Shown here in pieces: positions 7,495 through 15,970 of a stretch of 54,184 nt of DNA (within the stretch, counting starts at the first letter, position 1; each line of letters begins with the position of its first letter). The notes beneath the pieces were generated by a model. The model was not told the DNA's origin. It was given only the letters and a program-made list of their open reading frames with translations, and did not search any database. The stretch is from Caldilineaceae bacterium. Its GTDB lineage: Bacteria > Chloroflexota > Anaerolineae > Caldilineales > Caldilineaceae. The translations under genes were made by a program, and so were the position numbers. The stretch is taken from contig JAJDZJ010000103.1 in assembly GCA_022824685.1 (NCBI GenBank), positions 1-54,184 of the forward strand, written 5' to 3'.

Positions 7495-8748
7495 TTACTC
7501 TTCGGTTGGCGCCGCGCTTTGGCTCAGACTGCCGACTTCGGTCAGGTGAGCCAGCAGTTTATTGCGGTTTTCTCTACTCCGAGCTTCGGGTGTCATACTT
7601 TCCCATTTCTCTTGTTGCTGTTGCCGTCTCTCCTTCTCCTCCGCATCGAGGCCGGTGACGGTGCTCAGTCCCTGTCCCTGCGCCGCGATCTCCATATTGT
7701 CCGGGATTTCTTCGCCGGCGTTGTCCATCACTTCTGCGGCGACGTAGATGGGGCTGTTTGTGTGCAGGGCCAGCGCGATTGCGTCGCTGGGCCGGGCATC
7801 GATGGCGAACGCTTCTCCGGCGTTCCGGACTTGGACTGTCGCGAAGAAGGTCTCATTCTGCAACGCGGACACCGACACTGATTCGATGCGCACACCTGCC
7901 TTGTCCAACAGGCCGGCCATGAAGCTGAACGTCATCGGCCGCACGACCTCTTTCCCCTGCAAGTTGAGGGCGATACAGTCGGCCTCGTATGGCCCAATCC
8001 AGATCGCCAGCAGGCGACGCCTGCTTTCATCAGTAAGCACCAGTATTCTGTGCTCACTTTGCTGGTCAGGCACGACAATATCAAGCACGGTAGCGGGGAT
8101 CATTTCTTTGCTCCTGGTCTGTTCGGCAACGGTTGGTTTTTGGTATCGTTCGAAGAAATCTGAACGCAGCTGTTCACGCAGTTTGCGGCGGGACTTGTGC
8201 AGGCGTCCTTTGACCGCGGGCACGCTTATCTGCAGGAGCGAGGCGACTTCGCGCACGCTCAGCTGCTCGAAGTAGTAGAGTAGGATGGCATCGCGGTTGG
8301 CCGGTGACAGTTGGGCGACTGCCGCCAGGATAAGGCGGTGTGTTTCTCGGGCCTCTGCGGCTTCATGCGGCTGTGGGGCGCTGTCGGAGAAGGGAAGCGA
8401 ATCGAAGCTGCGCCCGCCGCTGAGCAGCTCAAGCGACAGTGTCTCCACCCGAGGCCGGCGCAGATGGCTTTTGCACAGATTGACGACGATACCGCACAGC
8501 CAGGCGCGAAAGCTTTCCGGTTTGCGCAGACGGCGCAGCGAGAGATAGGCATGCAGAACGGCCTCCTGGGTCAACTCCAGCGCCCGCTCCCGGTCAGCGA
8601 CGATGCGGATCGCCAGAGAGAGCGCGATGGGCTGATGGCGCACTATCAGTTCGTCAAATGCGCGCCGCTCACCCTGTTGGGCGCGGCGCACAAGTTCACG
8701 GTCAGTCATCAGAGCCGCCGGGCGTTTGTCGAATCGACCATGCAGCAA
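7495..8748 (-). CDS. Sigma-70 family factor fused to a bifunctional nuclease (BFN/DUF151) domain
   Basis: A 417-residue two-part protein. Residues about 15-100 form an ECF-type sigma region 2 (DELIVRHQPIALSLAIRIV, LELTQEAVLHAYLSL, SFRAWLCGIVVNLCKSHLRR). Residues about 135-195 form region 4 with a helix-turn-helix (YYFEQLSVREVASLLQISVPAVKGRLHKSRRKLRE shortened here to its key residues L163-R188). Residues about 216-342 are a BFN domain (VLDIVVPDQ, RRLLAIWIGPYEADCIAL, RPSDAIALALHTNSPIYV), a family with reported DNase/RNase activity. A Gln/Glu-rich tail follows. The frame is uninterrupted, so this is a genuine fusion. An AGGTGG site precedes ATG 8748; ATG 8709 is the alternative start. No anti-sigma gene is adjacent. 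Confidence 0.85.
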   Translation of the reverse strand: MLHGRFDKRPAALMTDRELVRRAQQGERRAFDELIVRHQPIALSLAIRIVADRERALELTQEAVLHAYLSLRRLRKPESFRAWLCGIVVNLCKSHLRRPRVETLSLELLSGGRSFDSLPFSDSAPQPHEAAEARETHRLILAAVAQLSPANRDAILLYYFEQLSVREVASLLQISVPAVKGRLHKSRRKLREQLRSDFFERYQKPTVAEQTRSKEMIPATVLDIVVPDQQSEHRILVLTDESRRRLLAIWIGPYEADCIALNLQGKEVVRPMTFSFMAGLLDKAGVRIESVSVSALQNETFFATVQVRNAGEAFAIDARPSDAIALALHTNSPIYVAAEVMDNAGEEIPDNMEIAAQGQGLSTVTGLDAEEKERRQQQQEKWESMTPEARSRENRNKLLAHLTEVGSLSQSAAPTEE

Positions 8749-8770
8749 CTATATTCCACCTGTAGTTTAG

Positions 8771-8779
8771 TGGTATAAT
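8771..8779 (+). promoter_or_regulatory. Possible extended -10 promoter element
   Basis: The sequence TGGTATAAT contains a perfect TATAAT (8774-8779) with the TGn extension. No good -35 is present at 17-18 bp. It lies about 165 bp upstream of the PA14 lipoprotein gene and close to the start of the divergent sigma/BFN gene, so it could drive the lipoprotein gene with a long leader. Confidence 0.4.
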
Positions 8780-8941
8780 TCTGCCTGACGGTTACCGTAA
8801 GCTCATACAATGGTATCGTTGCGCAATGAACGGCGCCCGCGGGAACGCACTCCTGCTTGCGCTCGTTTCTTTTGGGTACCATGCCCTTGTGGGGCAGAAC
8901 TGCTGCCCGCCTAGACGTCGACTTAGCAGATCGGTAGCGCA

Positions 8942-10660
8942 ATGAACAATTCGCGCAGGAGTGAAGCCCGGATGAAGACCGACAATCTCCGCTCAGGAAC
9001 TGCACGCCGACTTGTCATACACCTTTCCCCGGTTCGGTTGAGCCTTCTCGTTCTGATCGCGCTGGCCTTCAGCGCTTGCACGCCGACGGGATACACGCCG
9101 CCAGTCGGCGTCCCAACGCAGCCCGTCGCCGAGGTTGAGAGCAGTGAACCGGCCATCTCTATTTCGCCCACATCAGGTTCTGCGGGGGTCTATGTGCAGA
9201 TTACCGGTGAGAACTGGCCGGTGAGCAGCCTGGTGTTGATCGCGCTGCGGGATGAGCGCGGCCGCAGCGGAATTTTGGCGGCCAGCACGGCAGACGCGGC
9301 CGGCACGATCAGCACCGGTTTTCTTTATCCGATCAGCCCGCGCTGGCTGGCGGCGGGCACGCATACGGTGCTGGCGTACACGTCGGATGGCCGGAACGAG
9401 GCGACCGCGCTGTTCCAGACCGGCGAAGGGACGGCGGCGACGGGCACGGCCACTGCCGAGGCGGCGGTGACAACGACGGCGCAGGAAGCGGAAACCGCGA
9501 CGCCGACGGTCACACATACGGTAACGCCCACGCCGTCGGCGACAGCGACGATCACGCCTTTGCCCACGCCAACGCCGCTCATTATCACCGACTGGCGCGG
9601 CGATTACTGGAACAATCCGACGCAGTCGGGACCGCCGACGCTGACGCGCAATGATCTGGTGCTCTTCTTCAATTGGGGGGAAGGAAGGGCGGACAGCAGT
9701 TTGGGCGTGGACCACTTCAGCGCTCGCTGGCAGCGTACGCTTAACTTCGATGCGGGAATCTATCGCTTCAACATCGAGGTCGACGACGGCTTCCGCCTCT
9801 ACATTGACAATGTTCTGATATTGGACGAGTGGGAGGACGGCGCCGCACGCACGTACACGGTCGACGTGCCGCTCAGCACGGGTTTGCACACGATTCAGGT
9901 CGACTACTTCGAGCGCACCGGGGTCGCGTTGATGCGCTTCTGGTGGGAACGCAACGAATCCTTCAGCGGCTGGAAGGGAGAATACTTCGGCAACCGGGAA
10001 CTGCAGGGCAATCCGGCGCTGGTGCGGGACGACCCGCAGATCGACTTCAATTGGGGCGAGGGCGGACCTGCGGCCAATCTGCCCACCGATCACTTTTCGG
10101 CCCGCTGGCAGCGGCGCGTCACGTTCGAAGCCGGCACCTATAGTTTCTTTGTGCGGCTCGATGACGGCGCCCGCGTCTTTCTGGACAGCCAGTTGATTCT
10201 GGATTCATGGGAGGATGGCGGCGACCGCACGGTCAGTGTCGACGTGAACTTGCCGTCGGGGCAACGCGCCCTCGTGGTCGAGTATTACGAGAGTTCCGGG
10301 CTGGCCCGCGTCGGTTTCTGGTGGCAGCTCGTGCCGACGCCCACGCCGACGCCGACGGACACAGCGACGCCGACGGCAACTGTTGCGGCGGAGCCGCCGG
10401 CCACGCCGACTGTCTCGCCGCCGCCGGCTGACACGGCGACACCCACGCCGACCGTTGCGCCGGTTCCCGTTGAGACCGAGACGCCCACGCCGACACCGAC
10501 CGATACGGCGGCGCCGGCTCCCACAGAGACGCCGACGCCCACGGATACATCTGAACCGCCGCCGCCCGATGAGCAGGAACCGCCTGCCACGCCAGGCGCT
10601 GAGGAGGAGGAGGAGCCGACGGCGACACCGACGGCGACGGAGGAATCTCAGTCCGGATAG
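8942..10660 (+). CDS. Lipoprotein with two PA14 domains and Thr/Pro-rich linkers
   Basis: A 572-residue exported protein. Residues about 26-46 form a signal peptide ending in the lipobox FSAC (Cys46); with the alternative start at residue 11 the signal would be of normal length. Residues about 68-160 look like an Ig-like/IPT fold (ISISPTSGSAGVYVQITGENW). A Thr/Pro/Ala linker (161-212) leads to two PA14 modules (about 217-336 and 341-461), each with a WRGDYW or WKGEYFG opening, a VDDGFRLYIDN or LDDGARVFLDS core and a DxWEDG turn. The last 105 residues are Pro-Thr repeats and an acidic run. PA14 modules usually bind carbohydrate, so a cell-surface glycan role is plausible but unproven. Confidence 0.8.
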   Translation: MNNSRRSEARMKTDNLRSGTARRLVIHLSPVRLSLLVLIALAFSACTPTGYTPPVGVPTQPVAEVESSEPAISISPTSGSAGVYVQITGENWPVSSLVLIALRDERGRSGILAASTADAAGTISTGFLYPISPRWLAAGTHTVLAYTSDGRNEATALFQTGEGTAATGTATAEAAVTTTAQEAETATPTVTHTVTPTPSATATITPLPTPTPLIITDWRGDYWNNPTQSGPPTLTRNDLVLFFNWGEGRADSSLGVDHFSARWQRTLNFDAGIYRFNIEVDDGFRLYIDNVLILDEWEDGAARTYTVDVPLSTGLHTIQVDYFERTGVALMRFWWERNESFSGWKGEYFGNRELQGNPALVRDDPQIDFNWGEGGPAANLPTDHFSARWQRRVTFEAGTYSFFVRLDDGARVFLDSQLILDSWEDGGDRTVSVDVNLPSGQRALVVEYYESSGLARVGFWWQLVPTPTPTPTDTATPTATVAAEPPATPTVSPPPADTATPTPTVAPVPVETETPTPTPTDTAAPAPTETPTPTDTSEPPPPDEQEPPATPGAEEEEEPTATPTATEESQSG

Positions 10661-10680
10661 GGAAGGAGGAGGGGCACGCC

Positions 10681-11577
10681 ATGGCGCACAAATACTCGGT
10701 CATCCTGGTCACATTGGCCGGTGACGGCGGCAACGTCTGGGAGAGACCGCGAGAGGTGCTGGAAACAGTGGCCGACGCCGGCTATGATGGCGTCGATCTG
10801 GATGCGGAGCCGGATCGGATAGAGCCGCGGCAGTTCAATGAAGTAGCGTCAATGGCGACGTCACTGGGTCTGAGAATTCCGGCGCTCATCTGTGCGTGGG
10901 GGGGCTGGCACGCCGGCGAAGTCCGCGATCTCGCGTCGAGTGATGAATCGGTGCGCAGCTATGCCGTAAGCTATACACTTAAGTGCGTGGACCTGGCTGC
11001 CAGTCTCGCCGAGCCGCCTGTTATCGAGATTGCCGCTGTCCCGCCCCACAGTGAATACCCCGTCACGAGCGTGCCGCGCCCAACCCTGCGCCGCAACTTT
11101 GTAAAGTCGACGCGTGAGATTGGTGCCTATGCCGCGCCGCGCGGTGTCAGAGTGGCAATTGAACCGATCAACCGCTTTGAGGGTTATGCCGGTTTCCTCA
11201 ACAGCATTGTCGAGGCGAAGAGTATCGCGGACGAAGTCGGGGCAGACAACGTAGGCGTGCTCGCCGACTTCTTTCACGTGAACATCGAGGATGGCGCCCT
11301 GACCGATACATTGCGGCTGGCAGGGGACAGACTCATGTGTATTCATTTGGCCGACAACAACCGCCAGGCGCCCGGAACCGGGCATATAGATTTTCTGCAA
11401 GTGATCAGGACGCTGAATGCAATGGGGTACAACGGCTATCTGTCGCTCGATGCCGTGCCGGCCAAACCGGACTGGAAAACGCTGGTGAAGAGCTCGATCC
11501 ACTTTATGAAACAGATGGAGCAAACGGCCGCCTTGCAGGAACGCATTGCCAGCGCCGAGCGCATGGCCGGTGGATAG
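10681..11577 (+). CDS. Sugar-phosphate isomerase/epimerase-like TIM-barrel protein
   Basis: A 298-residue protein of the xylose-isomerase-like/AP-endonuclease-2 fold, with a strong AAGGAGGAGG ribosome-binding site. Typical strands and metal ligands are recognisable: GYDGVDLDAEP near the N-terminus, VAIEPINRFEGY (catalytic-type Glu), VGVLADFFHVNIED, CIHLADNNRQAPGTGHID and GYNGYLSLDAVP. Such enzymes interconvert ketoses and related polyols or act on inositol derivatives; the substrate cannot be read from sequence. It follows the PA14 lipoprotein by 20 nt and may be cotranscribed, though a functional link is not obvious. A second family member lies at 46390-47337. Confidence 0.85.
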   Translation: MAHKYSVILVTLAGDGGNVWERPREVLETVADAGYDGVDLDAEPDRIEPRQFNEVASMATSLGLRIPALICAWGGWHAGEVRDLASSDESVRSYAVSYTLKCVDLAASLAEPPVIEIAAVPPHSEYPVTSVPRPTLRRNFVKSTREIGAYAAPRGVRVAIEPINRFEGYAGFLNSIVEAKSIADEVGADNVGVLADFFHVNIEDGALTDTLRLAGDRLMCIHLADNNRQAPGTGHIDFLQVIRTLNAMGYNGYLSLDAVPAKPDWKTLVKSSIHFMKQMEQTAALQERIASAERMAGG

Positions 11578-12083
11578 CGATACAATCGGACGACTAAAGA
11601 CATTTCAGGCTTCACCCCTCGCTGCCGGGCTTTGCTTCAGCCCGGTATCCTTCCCGATCCCATAGCAACTCCGTCTGCAAACCGACCACGTTGACGATTC
11701 GCTTGTTCGAAAACTCTCCGGCCTTGTCTACGAAGTTGTCAACCCTCTGAACCACTTAACCAAAAGTTGCTGCGCTCGCAGACACGGCATTACGCCCATA
11801 CTCTGCCAGATCGCAGTTTCGACCTAGCCAGGCGTACGAATGAATCCGCGGGGCATAGGGGGCCAATAGTACTGAGTCGTGCCTGAGCCGGGACGAGAGT
11901 CTGTCGAACTGAGGTGGCTGCTTCCGAGTGTAAAGACTATACTATAGCAGCGACAGCTTTGTTCCACGTGAAACAGTAGGCCGAAGGGGCGTTTTGCACT
12001 ACCTGTTCCCCATTGCGAAACGGTCGTCGGCACCCACAGACCAGTGGCGACCGACTGTCTTTGATGACGGAAGGAAATAAGCG
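11578..12083. other. 506-bp intergenic region containing a parS-like site
   Basis: I see no gene and no tRNA or rRNA fold. A GC hairpin (CCGGGCT / AGCCCGG with a loop TTGCTTC, near 11626-11646) follows the isomerase gene but lacks a T-run. The main feature is the exact parS palindrome at 11960-11975. The last bases (GGAAGGAAATAAGCG) contain the ribosome-binding site of the SDR gene. Confidence 0.6.
11960..11975. promoter_or_regulatory. parS centromere-like site (ParB binding site)
   Basis: The 16 bases TGTTCCACGTGAAACA match the well-known bacterial parS sequence at every position, with the CACGTG core and near-perfect dyad. parS recruits ParB for chromosome segregation and usually lies near the replication origin. 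The site is intergenic, as many are. No parA or parB gene is in the window. An exact 16-bp match by chance in 54 kb is very unlikely, so I regard the site as real; the genomic position is inference. Confidence 0.8.
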
Positions 12084-12884
12084 ATGCCTGCATATGAGCT
12101 TGCGAATCAGGTTGCCATCGTCAGCGGCGCCGGTCAGGGGATGGGGCGCGCCATTGCCCACCGCCTGGCGCGTGAAGGCGCGGCTGTGGCCGTGGCGGAC
12201 ATCGACATGGCGTCCGCCACGCGGGTGGCGGCGGAGATTGAAGCGCAGCGCGGCGCGGCGCTGGCTTTGCAGATTGATGTCACCAGCCGGGCCGATACCG
12301 AGCGGATGGCGGCCGAGTGCGCGGCCCGGTTCGGACGCCTCGACATCATGGTCAACAACGCCGGCGTGCTGGCTGTTACGCCTGTGCTGGAGTTGGACGA
12401 CAGGTCCTGGGACTGGCAGATGAACGTCAATGCCAAGGGCGTGTTGTACTGTTCACAGGCGGCGGCCCGCCAGATGATCGCTCAGGGCGAAGGCGGCCGC
12501 ATTATCACCATCGCTTCCACCGCCGGCAAGATCCCGTCCGGGAAAGACGTTCCGATTGCCGGATACGTCGCCAGCAAACACGCCGCGGTCGGACTGACCA
12601 AGCAGATGGCGCTGGAACTGGCCCGCTACGATATTCTGGTGAACTGCGTATTTCCCGGCATCGTTGAATCAGAGATGCTGCAGGTTGTGCATGGAGAGAT
12701 TGCCAAGCTGGAGGGCGTACCGGTAGAGGAGATTCGGGCGCGAGCGCTGGCTACGGTCCCGTTGGGCTATTTTCAGTCGCCGCAGAAGGTGGCGAATATG
12801 GTGGCCTTCCTGTGCTCGTCGGACGCGGACTATTCGGTTGGCTCGGTCTTTGATGTCACAGGCGGCGCGTTTCCCTACTACTAA
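12084..12884 (+). CDS. SDR-family NAD(P)-dependent oxidoreductase
   Basis: A classical short-chain dehydrogenase/reductase of 266 residues. The cofactor loop is SGAGQGMGRAIA (about 14-25), the structural motif is NNAGV (about 92-96), and the active site has Ser in IASTAG followed by Tyr161 and Lys165 in GYVASKH. An aspartate after beta-2 (VADID) favours NAD over NADP. The C-terminal VTGGAFPYY is intact. The insertion between catalytic Ser and Tyr (KIPSGKDVPIA) is slightly long. It is the first gene after the parS region; the next gene is another SDR, so they may act in one catabolic route. The substrate is not predictable. Confidence 0.88.
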   Translation: MPAYELANQVAIVSGAGQGMGRAIAHRLAREGAAVAVADIDMASATRVAAEIEAQRGAALALQIDVTSRADTERMAAECAARFGRLDIMVNNAGVLAVTPVLELDDRSWDWQMNVNAKGVLYCSQAAARQMIAQGEGGRIITIASTAGKIPSGKDVPIAGYVASKHAAVGLTKQMALELARYDILVNCVFPGIVESEMLQVVHGEIAKLEGVPVEEIRARALATVPLGYFQSPQKVANMVAFLCSSDADYSVGSVFDVTGGAFPYY

Positions 12885-12967
12885 CCTTGCAGGCGACCTG
12901 CCTGCGCTCCCAGGACGCGAAAAAGGCAGTTGCAGATACCCCCGGCGGCGCGGTATGATGTGCCTTG

Positions 12968-13001
12968 CCGCACACTTATATAGCATTACGAAAGTGTGCG
13001 G
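12968..13001. promoter_or_regulatory. Perfect 10-bp inverted repeat (operator or hairpin)
   Basis: CCGCACACTT (12968-12977) and AAGTGTGCGG (12992-13001) are perfect reverse complements separated by 14 nt. It lies between two SDR genes. The T-run is missing on both sides, so it is less likely a terminator than a regulator-binding dyad or an mRNA hairpin. Confidence 0.45.
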
Positions 13002-13105
13002 AACTATCCTTCAGCTTGTTACAAGCAGGCGATTCTTCTCCTCCAGTTCTTCAACTTTCCAGAGGGAGAGCCTCTCCTTAACACAGATGGAGCGCTGAAA
13101 TCCCC

Positions 13106-13882
13106 ATGTCAGACCGGGACATGTTCGACCTCACTGGGCGGAATGCGCTCGTCACCGGCGGAGGGCGCGGGCTGGGCAAGTCGATGGCGATCGGACTGGC
13201 GCAGTATGGCGCCAACATCGCCATCGTCGACATCGACCTGGAAACAGCGCAAAATACAGCCGAAGAGCTCAGGGGGCTGGGCGTGCAGTCGCTGGCCCTG
13301 TATGGTGATGTCCGCAGCGAGGAGGATGCGAAGCGGACAGTGGAGGAGGTCTGCGAGACGCTGGGCAGCCTCGATATCCTGCTCAACAACGCCGGTATCG
13401 CGACGGTAGAACCGGCCGAGACGCTCAGCCTGGCCGACTTCAAGCGCGTCTACGATATCGACGTAACGGGCGTGTTTATCTTCTCCAAGGCCGCCTTCGG
13501 GCCCATGTCGCGTCAAGGGCGCGGCAACATCATCAACATGGCCAGCATGGCCGGCATCAGTGCGCTGGACCCGCAGAAGCACACGCACTATAACTCGGCC
13601 AAGGCCGCTGTCATCATGATCACAAAATCGCTGGCCGCGGAGTGGGCGAGCGCCGGCATTCGCGTCAATGCCCTCGCGCCGGGCTACATGATCACGCCGC
13701 CGGTGATCGAGATGCGGGCTGAGGATCCCGAGCGGTGGGAGCACTGGATGTCCAGGGTGCCGATGGGCCGCGCCGGCGAACCGCCTGAGCTGCAGGGCGC
13801 GGTCATCTACCTGGCTTCCGATGCCTCCAGCTATATGACCGGGAACATCATGGTCATCGACGGCGGCTATACCTGCTTGTGA
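13106..13882 (+). CDS. SDR-family NAD(P)-dependent oxidoreductase
   Basis: A 258-residue short-chain dehydrogenase with the loop TGGGRGLGKSMA (about 18-29), VDIDLETA giving an acidic NAD-type pocket, NNAGI, catalytic Ser in NMASMAG, and Tyr162/Lys166 in HYNSAKA. The C-terminal GRAGEPPELQGAVIYLASD and IDGGYT are standard for gluconate 5-dehydrogenase or 3-oxoacyl-reductase-like members. The ATG at 13106 has a weak ribosome-binding site. It shares direction with the preceding SDR but is separated by 221 bp containing an inverted repeat, suggesting separate control. Downstream is a dipeptide-type ABC transporter. Confidence 0.88.
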   Translation: MSDRDMFDLTGRNALVTGGGRGLGKSMAIGLAQYGANIAIVDIDLETAQNTAEELRGLGVQSLALYGDVRSEEDAKRTVEEVCETLGSLDILLNNAGIATVEPAETLSLADFKRVYDIDVTGVFIFSKAAFGPMSRQGRGNIINMASMAGISALDPQKHTHYNSAKAAVIMITKSLAAEWASAGIRVNALAPGYMITPPVIEMRAEDPERWEHWMSRVPMGRAGEPPELQGAVIYLASDASSYMTGNIMVIDGGYTCL

Positions 13883-14147
13883 GTTGTTCGATGCGCTACC
13901 GCTTCGCCAGGTTAGCGCGTTGAAGAAAGGGGGTTCACAACATCAGACTGTCCGCTCGTTCGCAGCGAGGTGGGCGCCCTTTGGGCCGCTCATCATCGTA
14001 AGAATTTTGGTTCTGTAAGAGATTGCGCTCTGTCGAGATCAGAAGCACGAGATTCTTTGAGTTTGTTCGTCCGATTGGCGATTTGCACTGGCTTTTCACT
14101 GGTAAAGTAATCGTGCCGCACTCACAAGATCTAGGAGGATCAGAGCA

Positions 14148-15749
14148 ATGACTCAGACCAAAGGACGGTATCTTGTATGCATGATCGTGGCATTCGCGGT
14201 TCTGCTGGGCGCCTGCCAGCCTGTCGCTACACCCGCCTCCGACGCCGAAATGCCTGCCGGGAAGAAGACTCTCGTCTACGCCGCCATCAGAGAGTGGCGC
14301 AGCCTCGAAGCGTTCCAGGCCTATGACGAAGTGCAGGCGCCCGGCCTGCGCAATGTGATCGAGGTGCTATTGGATCGCGATCCTGTTTCAAACGAGTTGA
14401 TCCCCGAGCTTGCCACCTCCTTCGAGCCGATCGATGATTTGACGTGGCGGTTCACGATTCGCGAAGGGGTGACTTTCCACGACGGCTCGCCTCTGAACGC
14501 TGAGGCCGTTGCCTACGCCGTCAACCATCAGTGGAGCGAAGAGAACGCCTTTCCGGTACGCGGCTTCATGGGGCCACAGATAACAGCCGAGGCCGTGGAC
14601 GAGTATACTGTCCATGTGATGACGGCCTCCCCGGACCCAATATTGCCCAACCGCATGCACATCCAGGGCGTCTCATCAATGCGACAGCTTCTTGAGGAGC
14701 CGGACCAATATCCTCTCGTGCCGATCGGCACCGGCCCGTACAAGTTCAAAGAGTTCAGAGCGGGTGACGCGCTCATCCTCGAAGCCAACCATGACTGGTG
14801 GGGCCTCGACCCCGCCCAGGGCGCGCGCGGCGCGATCAACTTTGATGAGCTGGTCTTTCTCTATCGCGCCGAGGATGCCGTTCGGCTGGCGCAGGTGAAG
14901 ACCGGAGAAGCTCACATTGCCCAGTGGATTTCGGCGGAGAGCTGCCAGGAGGCCGAAGCCACTGACGGAATCGGCTGCCGTAGCCAGGTCAGTGTCGAGA
15001 CCCTTTGGATGCGAATGGACCTGGAACCCCCGCGTGAAGGCACGGCCTTTGGCGATCAGCGTGTCCGGCTGGCATTTCAATTGGCCGTCGACTACGACAC
15101 CATCCTCGACACCATTCTGGGCGGCCAGGCCACAATCGCCCGCCAGATGGTTGGCCCTTCCGCGACCGGTTACAACGAGAATCTGGAGCCATACGGCTAT
15201 GACCCGGAGAGAGCTAAGCAGCTTCTGGACGAAGCAGCAGCCGATGGCGTGCCTGTCTATGAAACCGAGTTCGTGAACGCCAGTCTCAGCGGCTGGTTCG
15301 CGCGCAGCGAGGAACTGCACCAAGCCGTGAACGGCTACCTGCAGGAGCTCGGCCTCAACGTCCTGCTGGAGGTGTCGGAGCTGGATCCCTTCCTCGAGAA
15401 GGTGGGCGTTCGACCCCCGCCCGGACGCGGCAGATACTTTTACGTCGGACCGCACGGGAATGAGCTTTACGACTTTGCCCTTTCACTCGGAGGCCATCTC
15501 TCCTGTGGAAGTCCCTTCGCCGCCGGCTGTTTCCCTGAACTCGATGAGCTGGCTGCAGCTGCTAGTCCGCTGACGGGCGCAGAGCGCGATCAGGCCTTGC
15601 AGGATATTGCCCAGCTCGTCCACGATGAGGTCTATGCCGGCGCCGTCGCGCATCTGGACCTCTCCTATGCCGTCAGTGACTGCCTCAACTGGGATGTTCC
15701 GTTGGGGCATCGGGCGCTGGCCAAGGATATGGACAATACGTGTGATTAA
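14148..15749 (+). CDS. ABC transporter substrate-binding lipoprotein, family 5 (dipeptide/oligopeptide type)
   Basis: A 533-residue exported solute-binding protein. A lipoprotein signal ends in LLGACQP (Cys23), so it would be anchored outside the membrane. The SBP_bac_5 fold is evident from VIEVLLDRDPVSNELIPELA, the TWRFTIREGVTFHDGSPLNAEAVAYAV signature (key residues W, F, G, F, DG), IGTGPYKF near residue 195 and the later RVRLAFQLAVDYD-type segment. A strong TAGGAGG site precedes ATG 14148. It opens a four-gene transporter operon. Ligands of the family include peptides, nickel, sugars and opines; the ligand here is unknown. Its lipobox region resembles that of the second family-5 protein at 22678. 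Confidence 0.92.
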   Translation: MTQTKGRYLVCMIVAFAVLLGACQPVATPASDAEMPAGKKTLVYAAIREWRSLEAFQAYDEVQAPGLRNVIEVLLDRDPVSNELIPELATSFEPIDDLTWRFTIREGVTFHDGSPLNAEAVAYAVNHQWSEENAFPVRGFMGPQITAEAVDEYTVHVMTASPDPILPNRMHIQGVSSMRQLLEEPDQYPLVPIGTGPYKFKEFRAGDALILEANHDWWGLDPAQGARGAINFDELVFLYRAEDAVRLAQVKTGEAHIAQWISAESCQEAEATDGIGCRSQVSVETLWMRMDLEPPREGTAFGDQRVRLAFQLAVDYDTILDTILGGQATIARQMVGPSATGYNENLEPYGYDPERAKQLLDEAAADGVPVYETEFVNASLSGWFARSEELHQAVNGYLQELGLNVLLEVSELDPFLEKVGVRPPPGRGRYFYVGPHGNELYDFALSLGGHLSCGSPFAAGCFPELDELAAAASPLTGAERDQALQDIAQLVHDEVYAGAVAHLDLSYAVSDCLNWDVPLGHRALAKDMDNTCD

Positions 15750-15810
15750 ATGCGGCTTCGGCAATCTGCCTCTCGCTGCCCATCGCAGATCGTCGAGAGA
15801 GCCGGTGGAT

Positions 15811-15829
15811 AGTGGCTGAACCAGCCACT
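15811..15829 (+). promoter_or_regulatory. Stem-loop after the first substrate-binding-protein gene
   Basis: AGTGGCT (15811-15817) and AGCCACT (15823-15829) form a perfect 7-bp stem with loop GAACC in the gap between the binding-protein gene and its permease. No T-run follows, so full termination is unlikely. Such hairpins often stabilise the upstream message so that the binding protein is made in excess over the membrane parts. Confidence 0.5.
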
Positions 15830-15970
15830 CCCACAGTTCCCCTTGATTGCCGCCGACGCCATCCCCCGGCCCTTGGCGGCGATCAGATCGGGTCAGGACA
15901 ACGCTCAGGAGGCGTATGAGGAGCGTGTACGCGCGAGTAACTCTTCCTTGCCCGCAAAAGGAGTGTCCAC

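Noticed and set aside
11268..11288. Second parS-like site (TTTCACGTGAAC) inside the isomerase gene
   Set aside because: Only the central 10 bases fit; the flanks differ at several positions from parS, and it lies in conserved coding sequence.
11578..12083. tRNA or small RNA gene in the parS region
   Set aside because: No cloverleaf or CCA end could be built on either strand; only one GC hairpin without a T-run is present.
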